Below, one piece after another: positions 1 through 7,819 of a DNA stretch of 42,836 nucleotides. How positions within the stretch are numbered: position 1 is the first letter of the stretch; each line of letters starts with the position of its first letter. A model generated the notes under the pieces. It did no database searches and was not told the origin of the DNA. It worked only from the letters and a program-made list of their open reading frames with translations. The stretch comes from Clostridia bacterium (GTDB taxonomy: Bacteria > Bacillota > Clostridia > Oscillospirales > CAG-272), in contig JAFUQP010000029.1 in assembly GCA_017472305.1 (NCBI GenBank), forward strand, positions 1 through 42,836. The letters are read 5' to 3'. The translations under genes were made by a program, and so were the position numbers.

Positions 1-1
1 G

Positions 2-241
2 CTCGGCGGTGTGCTGGTGCCGCTTGCCGTGGCAATGCCTCTCGCTATCGCATTCTCGACTATGGCGTATATGAAGGTTTACGCCTCGTATTTCAAGATT
101 AAGGAAATTATGATTGACCCGTATATGGAGGAGCACCCCGAAGAGTTCCCCGAAGAAGAGCCTGTCGAGGTTATTATGCGCGACGACGTAAGCGAGTCTG
201 AGCGCCTTGCCGAAATCAAGAAGAGAAACGGCATAAATTGA
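2..241 (+). CDS. C-terminal end of a membrane protein (partial)
   Basis: This is an open frame entering from the left edge of the window, so the real start lies outside. About 79 codons remain. The first ~27 residues are hydrophobic and read as the end of a membrane segment. They are followed by a charged, Glu/Pro-rich cytoplasmic-type tail with residues PEEFPEEEPVEV near the middle and a Lys/Arg-rich end. I do not recognise the family from this fragment. The frame ends in TGA, and a good terminator follows about 65 bases later, so this is the last gene of a rightward operon. Confidence 0.7.
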   Translation, partial: LGGVLVPLAVAMPLAIAFSTMAYMKVYASYFKIKEIMIDPYMEEHPEEFPEEEPVEVIMRDDVSESERLAEIKKRNGIN

Positions 242-306
242 TTAAAAAGTTATAGAAAAAGAAGAATCGCATAAGAAACGTACCGTGTACGTTATATAAC
301 CAAAGT

Positions 307-356
307 AAAAAGAGTAATCATACAAGACTAATATCTTGTGCGGTTACTCTTTTTTA
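307..356. terminator. Bidirectional intrinsic terminator
   Basis: The outer stem AAAAGAGTAA (307-316) pairs with TTACTCTTTT (344-353). A second stem, ACAAGA/TCTTGT (322-327 with 334-339), sits inside. T-runs flank the structure on both strands. It lies between the end of the rightward partial gene and the end of leftward pdaA, so it can serve both convergent units. A separate small hairpin (AACGTAC/GTACGTT, 277-293) lies just before it. Confidence 0.85.
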
Positions 357-436
357 TGCGATAATTCTTATCGAGGTTGACTTGACGCTTATAAAGTCAC
401 CGAAGGCAAGCTCGAAGTTCTTTCGCTTTGTCGAAA

Positions 437-1213
437 TTATTTTGAGCAAAGCTCGTCGAGCGTTCCAAAGGTGTAGCCCATCTTCTTCCACTCGGAAAGG
501 AGTTTCGGGAAGATTTCCGCATTTGTCTTTGATGTCGGGTGGAATAGCATTACCGCACCGTTATGAGTGTTTGAGAGGACTTTGTTTATAGCCTTATCGT
601 TGGGCATTTGCCTTGCGTTATCCCAGTCATCGTAGGCGAAGCTCCAGAACACCGTCTTGTATCCAAGCTCCGATACTGCCTTCAGCGAGGACTCGCTGTA
701 CCTGCCCTCGGGAAATCTGAAATACTTATCCATTTTCTCGCCTGTTTTATCAAGATAGAGAAGCTCAAGCGAGGTAAGGTCTGTTGCTATTTCCTCGGGA
801 GTCGCTCCCGAGAGATTTTTGTGTCGGAGTGTGTGATTGCAGACAAGATGCCCCTCGTCCTTCATTCTTTTCACCAAATCCGTATTTTTTAATATAATGT
901 TGTCAAGCAGGAAAAACGCTCCAACCGCCCCCGCCTCCTTCATTGCATCGAGTATTCTTTCAACGTTACCGTTCTCGTATCCTGCATCAAAGGTAAGGTA
1001 TATCTTCCTCTCACCTTCTCCGAGGTTGTCATCTATAAAAAACGCGTTGTACTCCGAAAGTCTATCAGCACCCGAGGGAAAATCCGGTCTTTCTGTACCG
1101 TGCCTCTTAATGAACCAGCACTCCCCTCGTTCCCCAACTGCCGCGGCGGTGATATTCAGAATTGATATGATAACGAGAATAAGTGAGGGCAGCTTCAATA
1201 TTATATTTTTCAT
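437..1213 (-). CDS. pdaA: Polysaccharide deacetylase, PdaA-like (delta-lactam de-N-acetylase)
   Basis: This 258-residue exported protein has an N-terminal hydrophobic segment (residues 4-25; signal peptide or anchor) and an NodB-homology deacetylase domain. Motif 1 is TFDAGYENG with Asp76, and motif 2 is NHTLRH with His127 and His131, the metal ligands of carbohydrate esterase family 4. RFPEGRYSE follows near residue 166. The TFDAGYENG form is typical of the PdaA branch, which removes the acetyl group from N-acetylmuramic acid during muramic delta-lactam formation in spore cortex; CwlD acts first, and a CwlD homologue is encoded at about 21 kb. The start is supported by AAGGAG six bases upstream. 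The length is normal. An 18-bp tandem repeat lies upstream. The CE4 assignment is sure; PdaA rather than another CE4 enzyme is likely. Confidence 0.9.
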   Translation of the reverse strand: MKNIILKLPSLILVIISILNITAAAVGERGECWFIKRHGTERPDFPSGADRLSEYNAFFIDDNLGEGERKIYLTFDAGYENGNVERILDAMKEAGAVGAFFLLDNIILKNTDLVKRMKDEGHLVCNHTLRHKNLSGATPEEIATDLTSLELLYLDKTGEKMDKYFRFPEGRYSESSLKAVSELGYKTVFWSFAYDDWDNARQMPNDKAINKVLSNTHNGAVMLFHPTSKTNAEIFPKLLSEWKKMGYTFGTLDELCSK

Positions 1214-1259
1214 TTTTTCTCCTTTACTTAATAATAGTTAGCTCTTGTAATTTAAATCT

Positions 1260-1295
1260 ATCGGTGTTATTTATATTATCGGTGTTATTTATATT
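1260..1295. repeat. Two tandem copies of an 18-bp repeat upstream of pdaA
   Basis: ATCGGTGTTATTTATATT occurs twice back to back (1260-1277 and 1278-1295) with no mismatch. It lies 47-82 bases upstream of the pdaA start codon, in the region expected to hold its promoter. It could be a paired operator site or simple slippage; the sequence alone does not decide. Confidence 0.8.
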
Positions 1296-1342
1296 TACAC
1301 CAGTTAGTTTTTCCAATAGACATCTTTTTAGTAAAGGTAAAA

Positions 1343-1379
1343 AAAGAAAAAAGCGGATGTAAATTGCATCCGCCTTTGG
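1343..1379 (-). terminator. Terminator of rpsU
   Basis: Read on the minus strand just after the rpsU stop, the stem GCGGATG/CATCCGC (1353-1359 with 1367-1373) is followed by a long T-rich tract. It separates rpsU from pdaA. Confidence 0.9.
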
Positions 1380-1383
1380 TAAA

Positions 1384-1560
1384 TTACTTGAACTTACGCT
1401 TTCTTGCTGCCTCAGCCTTCTTCTTGCGCTTAACGCTGGGCTTCTCGTAATGCTCTCTCTTACGAAGCTCGGTCAAAATGCCGGACTTAACGCACTGTCT
1501 CTTGAAACGGCGAAGCGCGTTGTCGAGAGTCTCATTCTCTTTTACTCTGATTTCTGCCAT
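1384..1560 (-). CDS. rpsU: 30S ribosomal protein S21
   Basis: This is a 58-residue, strongly basic protein. It begins [21 protein letters not shown] and ends with a Lys/Arg-rich tail, the standard S21 layout, and it belongs to the small ribosomal subunit. An ATG nine codons upstream is in frame, but the inner ATG is chosen because GGGAGGG lies seven to eight bases before it and the protein then has the normal S21 N-terminus. It is a single-gene transcript with its own near-perfect SigA promoter (1617-1645) and its own terminator. Confidence 0.97.
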   Translation of the reverse strand: MAEIRVKENETLDNALRRFKRQCVKSGILTELRKREHYEKPSVKRKKKAEAARKRKFK

Positions 1561-1616
1561 CTTTATTTCCCTCCCTTCGCTATGCAAAGAGCAACCTTTA
1601 AAATAATTACTTAAAT

Positions 1617-1645
1617 ATTATAAAGTATTTTATCCCGTTTGTCAA
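1617..1645 (-). promoter_or_regulatory. Consensus SigA promoter of rpsU
   Basis: On the minus strand, -35 TTGACA (1645-1640), a 17-base spacer and -10 TATAAT (1622-1617) match the consensus exactly. The start point should fall near 1610, giving a leader of about 50 bases with the Shine-Dalgarno sequence at its end. Confidence 0.95.
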
Positions 1646-1754
1646 GGGCTTTTATAAAGTTTTTTACAAACTTTTATAACTTACCGTTAATCAGTAACCA
1701 CAAGCCCGAAATGCAAAGGTTAAAACAAACTCAAAGCTATATTCCGCCTTAAAC

Positions 1755-2600
1755 TTACTTCTGCTTCGCTGCGGTAAGCGTGTTGCGAAGAAGCATAGTA
1801 ATAGTCATAGGTCCGACACCGCCGGGTACGGGAGTAATCATTGACGCCTTCTTCTCTACGCCCTCGAAATCAACGTCACCCGAAAGCTTTCCGTCGGGCA
1901 GACGGTTAATTCCTACGTCGATAACAACAGCACCGTCCTTGACCATATCTGCGGTGACGAATTTCGGCTTGCCGATAGCGACGACGAGAATGTCTGCGCT
2001 TTTCGTAATCTGTGAAAGGTTCTTCGTTCTTGAGTGACACAGGGTTACAGTGCCGTTCTTCTCTGTCAGAAGAAGCATCATAGGCTTACCAACGATATTG
2101 CTTCTGCCTATTACGGCACAGGATTTGCCCGAAACGTCAACGTTGTAGAAGTCGAGAAGCTCAATAATTCCCGCGGGAGTACACGGAAGGAACTGATAGT
2201 TACCTACGGTTATTTTACCGACGTTCACGGGGTGGAACGCGTCAACGTCCTTCTTTGGGGAGATAGCCTCGATAATCCTCTCCTCGGATATATGCTTCGG
2301 CAAAGGAAGCTGAACGAGAATTCCGTGAACGCAGGCGTCACCGTTAAGCTCGTCAATTTTTTTGAGAAGCTCCTCTTCTGTTGTTTCTTCGGGAAGCTCA
2401 ATCTGATACGAGGTAATACCGACCTCAAGGCATGCCTTGTGCTTATTTCTTACGTATACCTCAGAGGCGGGATTGTTACCGACAAGAATTACCGCAAGTC
2501 CCGGCGCATAGCCGCGCTCGGTCTTGAAGGCGTCAACCTCTCTCTTTATTTTTTCTCTGCAGGCTGCCGAAACAACCTTGCCACTGATTAATTCTGCCAT
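1755..2600 (-). CDS. folD: Bifunctional methylenetetrahydrofolate dehydrogenase/cyclohydrolase
   Basis: This 281-residue cytosolic enzyme interconverts 5,10-methylene-THF and 10-formyl-THF using NAD(P). Visible signatures are the catalytic Tyr49 and Lys53 in [11 protein letters not shown], the VQLPLPKHI and [10 protein letters not shown] segments, the nucleotide-binding [11 protein letters not shown] loop, and the C-terminal [13 protein letters not shown]. The chosen ATG gives the standard N-terminus; longer in-frame extensions run into lgt. The start is one base after the lgt stop codon, so the two genes are translationally coupled. The ribosome site (AAAGAG, AAGAAA) is weak, which fits coupling. 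No strong terminator is seen downstream. Confidence 0.97.
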   Translation of the reverse strand: MAELISGKVVSAACREKIKREVDAFKTERGYAPGLAVILVGNNPASEVYVRNKHKACLEVGITSYQIELPEETTEEELLKKIDELNGDACVHGILVQLPLPKHISEERIIEAISPKKDVDAFHPVNVGKITVGNYQFLPCTPAGIIELLDFYNVDVSGKSCAVIGRSNIVGKPMMLLLTEKNGTVTLCHSRTKNLSQITKSADILVVAIGKPKFVTADMVKDGAVVIDVGINRLPDGKLSGDVDFEGVEKKASMITPVPGGVGPMTITMLLRNTLTAAKQK

Positions 2601-2601
2601 A

Positions 2602-3474
2602 TTATTTCTTACTCTTTTTAGGTTTTTCTCTATAATAAAGGGGTTTGTTCGGCTTCTTGATTGCGAAGTAGGTGATAAGCGCTGCACAGATAACAAATAT
2701 TACCGCCGCGAGAACCTGGGATATACGAAGCTCGGTTCCCGGAATGTAAAGGCTGTCAGTACGAAGTCCCTCGATAAACATTCTGCCGAGTCCGTACCAG
2801 CCGAATATCATAAGGAACAGCTCTCCGTCATACTTCTTGTGAAGGAATTTCCAATAGAGGTATACGAGAAGCACACCGAGCAAATTCCATAGCGACTCGT
2901 AAAGGAAGGTTGGGTGAACGTAAACCATCTCGGTCGTGCCGAAGGTTGAGAGAGTCAGTGTATTCTGCAGTCCCATACGGCAGAAAATATCGGTCTGACC
3001 GCCAAACGCCTCGCCGTTCATAAAATTGCCCCATCTGCCTATTCCCTGCGCTAAAAGCACGCCGGGTGCTACGCAGTCGGCAAATGCAAGGAAGTTAATC
3101 TTTTTAATATAGGAAACGACGAGAACCGTAAGTCCGCCTGCAATAATACCGCCGTATATTGCAAGTCCGCCGTTGCGTATATTGATTACGTCGATAAACG
3201 AGTGGTAATTTTCAAGCTCGGTCAGAACGTAATACAGCCTTGCGCCGATAATTCCGATGGGAATTACGAAAATCGCATAGTCTATAACGTCCTCAGAGGT
3301 GATACCTATCTTTCTTGCCATATAGATGACGTAGGCTACGCAAAGCACCATACCGAAGGTAATGAGGAGCGCGTACCACGCGATAGAAACACCGAAGATT
3401 TCAAACGCGACGCTTTCAACCGAGAATTCTCCAATGCCAAATCCCGGGAAGGAAATGTTTGATATTCTTAACAT
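2602..3474 (-). CDS. lgt: Prolipoprotein diacylglyceryl transferase
   Basis: This 290-residue membrane enzyme transfers diacylglycerol from phosphatidylglycerol to the lipobox cysteine of prolipoproteins. It shows about seven membrane segments, the Lgt signature [15 protein letters not shown] (Arg147, Asn150, Glu155), and [11 protein letters not shown]. The loop reads GGLAIYGG, with Tyr where E. coli Lgt has His103; this form is, to my knowledge, common in Bacillota. AAGGAG lies seven bases before the ATG. It is the first gene of an lgt-folD pair. Its product would process the lipoprotein encoded at 14-17 kb. Confidence 0.96.
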   Translation of the reverse strand: MLRISNISFPGFGIGEFSVESVAFEIFGVSIAWYALLITFGMVLCVAYVIYMARKIGITSEDVIDYAIFVIPIGIIGARLYYVLTELENYHSFIDVINIRNGGLAIYGGIIAGGLTVLVVSYIKKINFLAFADCVAPGVLLAQGIGRWGNFMNGEAFGGQTDIFCRMGLQNTLTLSTFGTTEMVYVHPTFLYESLWNLLGVLLVYLYWKFLHKKYDGELFLMIFGWYGLGRMFIEGLRTDSLYIPGTELRISQVLAAVIFVICAALITYFAIKKPNKPLYYREKPKKSKK

Positions 3475-3555
3475 ATATTCTCCTTGTCTCCGCCGTTGCG
3501 GAAGATAGATTTTGCCCGTGCCTAAAACAGTGGCAAAAAGCGAGTAAAGCCTGAC

Positions 3556-3590
3556 TGAAAAAACTCCGAGCTTTATCCCGCCTCTCGGAT
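3556..3590 (-). terminator. Terminator of the Rrf2-type gene
   Basis: On the minus strand, TCCGAG and CTCGGA (3589-3584 with 3570-3565) form a stem with a 13-base loop, followed by GTTTTTTC. It directly follows the stop codon at 3591 and insulates the regulator from lgt. Confidence 0.8.
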
Positions 3591-3998
3591 TTATTTACCC
3601 GAAATAACGTCCTTAATAGTTATGCCGTTAAGCCGTCTTGCTATGTCTATGCTTATAGTGTCGAAAATATGATGCAGCTCGCATGCCGTTTTGTCACAGT
3701 TAAGCGAGCAGCCCTCCTCTCCCTCGAGGCACCTTGCAATGGCAATAGGACCGTCGATAAGCTCAATAACCTGCTTCAAGGTTATATTTTCGGGTGAATC
3801 CTTGAGCTTATAGCCGCCCTTGACCCCCTTGTAGGATAGCACGACGCCTCCCACAACAAGCTTATGAAGTATTTTTAATGTAAACCGAAGCGTTATAGAG
3901 GTGTCCTCCGATACAGTCTTTGCATCGGTTATTCCCTCACACTTTGCAAGCGTGCAGAGTATTCTTAACGCGTAATCGGATTCGAGTGTAATTCTCAA
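3591..3998 (-). CDS. Rrf2-family transcriptional regulator with cysteine cluster
   Basis: This 135-residue DNA-binding protein has an N-terminal winged helix of the Rrf2/IscR type (MRITLESDYALRILCTLAKC) and a KGVKGGYKL wing. It has four cysteines in the family's cluster region: Cys90, Cys97, Cys101 and Cys106, followed by His109-His110. In IscR and its relatives three of these cysteines and a His hold a 2Fe-2S cluster, so a redox or iron sensor is likely. The start codon is TTG, chosen because AGGGG lies eight bases upstream and no ATG fits. It is not next to isc/suf genes here, so the target is unknown. A promoter precedes it and a terminator follows, so it is monocistronic. Confidence 0.92.
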   Translation of the reverse strand: MRITLESDYALRILCTLAKCEGITDAKTVSEDTSITLRFTLKILHKLVVGGVVLSYKGVKGGYKLKDSPENITLKQVIELIDGPIAIARCLEGEEGCSLNCDKTACELHHIFDTISIDIARRLNGITIKDVISGK

Positions 3999-4012
3999 TG
4001 CTCTAACCCCTT

Positions 4013-4041
4013 TTATTATTAGCTAAAAAAGGACCGTTCAA
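4013..4041 (-). promoter_or_regulatory. Probable promoter of the Rrf2-type gene
   Basis: On the minus strand, -35 TTGAAC (4041-4036), a 17-base spacer and -10 TAATAA (4018-4013) lie just upstream of the AGGGG ribosome site. The -10 is one base off consensus, so the call is moderate. Confidence 0.55.
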
Positions 4042-4098
4042 GTGCTTTATGACAGAAATCTGCAAAGAGCCTTGTCGCCACTCTTTCAGGTTAAAAGA

Positions 4099-4125
4099 AT
4101 GCGGAGTGTCGGTGACACTCCACAA
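4099..4125 (-). terminator. Probable terminator of prs
   Basis: The perfect stem GGAGTGTC/GACACTCC (4103-4110 with 4114-4121) has a three-base loop and lies 15 bases after the prs stop on the minus strand. The tail is only moderately T-rich (GCATTCTTTT), so this could be a weaker terminator or a 3' end stabiliser. Confidence 0.6.
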
Positions 4126-4135
4126 ACCGAGAAAT

Positions 4136-5251
4136 TTATTTCTTTGCCTTGTATTTATCAAGTATATTATGTATTTTCTTAGACTGGTCAAGAAGATGCG
4201 AGATAGTTCTGTCGTGGTTGAGAGTATCGATAATGTAAGCCACGTACTTGCACATATTAACCTCTGCATACCACTCACGGGAGAGAAGCTCGGGAGTTCT
4301 GTAAACGAGGTTGGTGGTGAATATGCGATTGATAATACCGTCGCTGTATGCCTTGTCCATATTTTCAAGACCGTTACAGAAAAGACCGAAGGTCGCGAAT
4401 ACGAAGATACGCTTTGCACCCTTATCCTTAAGCTGATTGGCAACGTCGATTACGGAATCGCCCGAAGAAATCATATCGTCAACGATAATAACGTCCTTAT
4501 CCTTAACGTCTCTGCCGAGGTACTCGTGAGCAACAATCGGGTTCTTGCCGTTAACTATAATAGAATAGTCACGTCTCTTGTAGAACATACCGAGGTCAAT
4601 TCCCATAACCGAGGAATAGTACATGCACTTGCCCATTCCGCCCTCGTCGGGAGAAATTATCATAGTCTTGTCGGGGTCAATCTCGATGTCGGGATACTCT
4701 CTGAGCATAGCCTTAATCATCTGATAGGAGGAGCGAACGTCCTCAAATCCCGAAAGAGGAATGGAATTCTGAACTCTGGGGTCGTGAGCGTCGAAGGTAA
4801 TGAGGTTGGTTATACCCATCGAGTTAAGCTCCTGAAGAGCAAGGGCGCAGTCGAGAGATTCTCTGCCCGAGCGCTTGTGCTGTCTGCCCTCGTAAAGCAT
4901 AGGCATTATAACGCTGATACGTCTTGCCTTACCTCCGATAGCACCGATAATTCTCTTGAGGTCCTGATAATGGTCGTCGGGACTCATAGGTACGGTCTGA
5001 CCGTACATCTTGTAGGTAACACCGTGATTGAATACGTCGCATATAATATAAACGTCGTTTCCGCGAAGCGAGTGATGAACGGTTCCCTTTGCCTCACCGC
5101 TGCCAAATCTCGGGCAAGAGGCATCAACGAGAAAGGTTCCGTCGTTATCGTGACGGCGCCAATCCTTAAGATAATAATCAACCTGGTTTGCGAAGTCCTC
5201 ACAACCGCGCATACCGATTACGCTAAGCTCTCCGTATAAGCTTTCCTTCAT
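4136..5251 (-). CDS. prs: Ribose-phosphate pyrophosphokinase
   Basis: This 371-residue cytosolic enzyme makes PRPP from ribose 5-phosphate and ATP for nucleotide, His and Trp synthesis. The PRPP-binding loop reads DVIIVDDMISSGDS, and the region RQHKRSGRES is an ATP/ribose-phosphate flexible segment. The protein is longer than the ~310-residue classical form and belongs to the extended Clostridia-type variant. The ATG at 5251 is chosen because AGGAG lies seven bases upstream; an in-frame ATG 13 codons earlier has no ribosome site. It has its own promoter (5293-5321) and probable terminator. Confidence 0.95.
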   Translation of the reverse strand: MKESLYGELSVIGMRGCEDFANQVDYYLKDWRRHDNDGTFLVDASCPRFGSGEAKGTVHHSLRGNDVYIICDVFNHGVTYKMYGQTVPMSPDDHYQDLKRIIGAIGGKARRISVIMPMLYEGRQHKRSGRESLDCALALQELNSMGITNLITFDAHDPRVQNSIPLSGFEDVRSSYQMIKAMLREYPDIEIDPDKTMIISPDEGGMGKCMYYSSVMGIDLGMFYKRRDYSIIVNGKNPIVAHEYLGRDVKDKDVIIVDDMISSGDSVIDVANQLKDKGAKRIFVFATFGLFCNGLENMDKAYSDGIINRIFTTNLVYRTPELLSREWYAEVNMCKYVAYIIDTLNHDRTISHLLDQSKKIHNILDKYKAKK

Positions 5252-5292
5252 TTGTCTTCTCCTAGGATAAATATTTTTGAAAATACACATAC

Positions 5293-5321
5293 ATTATATA
5301 ACATATCTTTAACAAAGTCAA
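5293..5321 (-). promoter_or_regulatory. SigA-type promoter of prs
   Basis: On the minus strand, -35 TTGACT (5321-5316), a 17-base spacer and -10 TATAAT (5298-5293), about 40 bases upstream of the prs start codon. Confidence 0.9.
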
Positions 5322-5374
5322 TAGAAAATAAACGAATTTTGACAACAAAAATCGAAAACAGAATGGAGATTATT

Positions 5375-5776
5375 ATGTCTGAGGATTATGGAGCAATAAC
5401 CGTCAGAGTATATACCGCGGGCGGAGGTCTTCCCGTTGAGGGGGCACTCGTCAGAATTGTCGGAGCCGAGGAAATCAACCGAGCTGAGGTTCACTCGCGA
5501 ATTACCGACCGCGACGGTCTTGCCGAAACTGTTTTTCTTCCCGCCCCGAAAAGGAGCAGCTCGAATTCGCCAAGCCCAAGCGAGGCGCCGTATTACATCT
5601 ACGACGTCACCGTATCAAAGGAAGGCTATTACAAAAGAATAATCCGAGGGGTATCGGTATTCCCTGCCATAAATTCGGTTCAGCCGGTTAATATGATACC
5701 GATTGGCAACGGAAATACCGACAGCTACCCGCGCGGAAACATCGATATTACAATTCCGGATAACACTACGCTCTAG
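5375..5776 (+). CDS. Small beta-sandwich (carboxypeptidase-regulatory-like) protein
   Basis: This 133-residue protein has no signal peptide. Residues ~7-110 read as a transthyretin/carboxypeptidase-regulatory-like domain: ITVRVYTAGGGLPVEGALVRI, a TDRDGLAE turn, and DVTVSKEGYYKRIIRGVSV, the usual pattern of such folds. A proline/serine-rich loop interrupts it near residues 65-78. The C-terminus is polar (YPRGNIDITIP). The start follows GGAG six bases upstream. The next gene begins 30 bases later and encodes a SpoIID-like/peptidoglycan-binding protein, so the two probably act together at the cell wall or on a spore layer. The substrate or partner is not visible. Confidence 0.8.
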   Translation: MSEDYGAITVRVYTAGGGLPVEGALVRIVGAEEINRAEVHSRITDRDGLAETVFLPAPKRSSSNSPSPSEAPYYIYDVTVSKEGYYKRIIRGVSVFPAINSVQPVNMIPIGNGNTDSYPRGNIDITIPDNTTL

Positions 5777-5805
5777 GGCGAAATAAGCAAGAGAAAGGAT
5801 GCGCT

Positions 5806-7215
5806 ATGCCATTCACACCGACAGTACCCGAACAAATTGTAATTCATCTCGGCTCGCCCGACAGCGACGCCCAGAACGTCACCGAAACCTTTCCCGACTA
5901 TATAAAAAACGTAGCCTCAAGCGAAATATATCCGACATGGCCCGAGGCTGCGCTGAGGGCAAATATTCTGGCACAGATTTCGGTTGCAATGAACCGAGTT
6001 TACACAGGCTTTTACCGAAACAGAGGGTATGATTTTGATATTACAAGCTCCCCCGCTTACGACCAGACCTACGTTTACGGAAGGGATATATTCTCAAATA
6101 TTTCGGAAATCGTAGACGAGATTTTCAACAGCTATATAAGGCGTGAGGGTACTATTGAGCCTCTGTTTACCGAGTTTTGCGACGGAATTGAGGTTCAGTG
6201 CAACGGTCTTTATCAATGGGGGAGCGTCGAGCTTGCCGAAAGAGGGCTTGACTACTTCTCAATACTTCAGAACTACTACGGAAATGACATAGAGCTTGTG
6301 ACCGAAGCACCCGTGGCAAACCGACCCGGCACAGCTCCGCCCGTAGTAATCAGAGAGGGTGACACCGGCCGCGACGTCGAGATACTCCAAAGACGGCTTA
6401 ACAGAATATCGGCAAATTACCCGGGAATACCCAAGATATACCCTGCCGACGGCTTCTTCGGAAGGTCAACCTACGAGGCGGTGAGAAAATTTCAGGAGGT
6501 ATTCGGCCTTACCCCCGACGGACTTGTCGGAAGGGCAACCTGGAATCAGATTGAATTCATATACAACGCAGTAAAGAAGCTTTATACGGTCAACTCCGAG
6601 GGGCTTTCGCTCTCCGAGGTGACTACGCGCTTTGGCGATACTCTCTCTATAGGGGACTCGGGTGAGGGTGTATCGAATATTCAGTATTACTTAAGCTATA
6701 TTGCTCTTTTTGTACCGAGCGTTACCGCGGCGACACTCGACGGCTCGTATGGAGAGGGGACGGCAGAATCGGTTCGTTCGTTCCAGCAAACCTATGGCTT
6801 GCCTATAACGGGTGAGGTTGACAGAAGAACCTTCGACAGTATTGAAAACGTATATTACGGTATCGTTTCGGAAATTAATTATGAGTTCACCTACGGACGG
6901 ATATTTCCCTTCCCCGGCAGAATTATTGCCGAGGGCACCGAGGGAAACGACGTAAGGATTATTCAGGAGTACCTGAACTATATCTCCCAAAGTTATCCCG
7001 AAATACCGAGGGTAAACGTTGACGGCGTCTTCGGCCCTGCAAGCGTTGCACAGGTCGTTGCCTTCAAAGAGGTATTCGGACTTCCTTCAAGCGGCGGACG
7101 CGTGAACGCTGTAACATGGAACGCAATTTCAAACGTCTACGACGACCTTTACACCGGCTCTCTTGCATCGTCGGGACAGTACCCGGGCTATGACCTCTCC
7201 GGAGAGGAGAGCTGA
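5806..7215 (+). CDS. SpoIID/SleC-like protein with three peptidoglycan-binding domains
   Basis: This 469-residue protein lacks a signal peptide. Residues ~1-165 resemble the SpoIID/LytB family (WPEAALRANILAQISVAMNRV, YGRDIFSNISEIVDEIF, CNGLYQWGSVELAERG, ILQNYYGNDIELV). SpoIID-type proteins are lytic transglycosylases, and SleC cortex-lytic enzymes carry related modules. Three PG_binding_1 domains follow at about 182-250, 285-355 and 372-445, each with a GDxGxxVxxLQ-like start and a DGxFGxxTxxAVxxFQ-like core. AAAGG lies about eight bases before the ATG. It is the middle gene of a three-gene rightward unit (gaps of 29 and 14 bases). It most likely acts in cortex peptidoglycan processing. I cannot verify the catalytic residue. 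Confidence 0.82.
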   Translation: MPFTPTVPEQIVIHLGSPDSDAQNVTETFPDYIKNVASSEIYPTWPEAALRANILAQISVAMNRVYTGFYRNRGYDFDITSSPAYDQTYVYGRDIFSNISEIVDEIFNSYIRREGTIEPLFTEFCDGIEVQCNGLYQWGSVELAERGLDYFSILQNYYGNDIELVTEAPVANRPGTAPPVVIREGDTGRDVEILQRRLNRISANYPGIPKIYPADGFFGRSTYEAVRKFQEVFGLTPDGLVGRATWNQIEFIYNAVKKLYTVNSEGLSLSEVTTRFGDTLSIGDSGEGVSNIQYYLSYIALFVPSVTAATLDGSYGEGTAESVRSFQQTYGLPITGEVDRRTFDSIENVYYGIVSEINYEFTYGRIFPFPGRIIAEGTEGNDVRIIQEYLNYISQSYPEIPRVNVDGVFGPASVAQVVAFKEVFGLPSSGGRVNAVTWNAISNVYDDLYTGSLASSGQYPGYDLSGEES

Positions 7216-7229
7216 TAATAGGAGAATAT

Positions 7230-7724
7230 ATGTATAGCACAGATAAACGCGCAGATGCTGTTCGCGAGCTGCAAAGAAATCTTGGTCTGATTGAGGATAA
7301 CAGCTTTTCTACAGTACCAAGCGGTGTGTATGACACCGAAACTGAGCTTGCGGTAAATGAGTTTCAGAGAAATTCGGGACTCGCCGCTACAGGTATTGCC
7401 GATTACCCGACCTTCGAGGCTATCTACAGGTGCGGCATAGAGGACGAGAAAGAAAGAATGCGAAGAAAAAAATACAAGAGTACCTCGTTCCCCATTACGG
7501 TTGGTGACGGCGGAGTCGCGGTATATAATTTAAACGTTATGCTTGCTGATATTTTATCCTTTTACGGCTTGTATTTCTTTAACGGGACAGGAAGCTTCTT
7601 TGACAAAAGGACAGAAGAGGCTGTGAATATCGCGGCAAGGATATTTGGATACGAGCCGACACGTGAGGTGAATTCCGGACTTTACGAGCGGATTGAGCTT
7701 GAATACCTTTCAATAAATGTATAA
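7230..7724 (+). CDS. Peptidoglycan-binding domain protein
   Basis: This 164-residue protein has one clear PG_binding_1 domain at residues 8-68 (AVRELQRNLGLIEDN, GVYDTETELAVNEFQRNSGL). A second, degenerate one lies at ~92-155 (VGDGGVAVYNLNVMLADI, GSFFDKRTEEAVNIAARIFG). A basic linker between them contains MRRKKYK. There is no signal peptide or catalytic domain, so it is an accessory binder. AGGAG lies seven bases upstream of the ATG, 14 bases after the stop of the SpoIID-like gene, so they are co-transcribed. Confidence 0.85.
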   Translation: MYSTDKRADAVRELQRNLGLIEDNSFSTVPSGVYDTETELAVNEFQRNSGLAATGIADYPTFEAIYRCGIEDEKERMRRKKYKSTSFPITVGDGGVAVYNLNVMLADILSFYGLYFFNGTGSFFDKRTEEAVNIAARIFGYEPTREVNSGLYERIELEYLSINV

Positions 7725-7819
7725 GCTGATTTATTAGCCGTGTTGAGCTGACGCTGTGTATTTTATTCTTTTGTCGGTAATAATCTTATTCGTAAAAAAG
7801 ATTAGCAAAGGGTTGTTAT

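Noticed and set aside
1646-1754. Terminator after folD
   Set aside because: Only an A/T-only imperfect hairpin (TATAAAGTT/AACTTTTATA with a bulge) is present; too weak to call.
4049-5239. 396-codon frame antisense to prs
   Set aside because: It mirrors the codon pattern of prs, which has a promoter, a ribosome site and the PRPP motif on the other strand.
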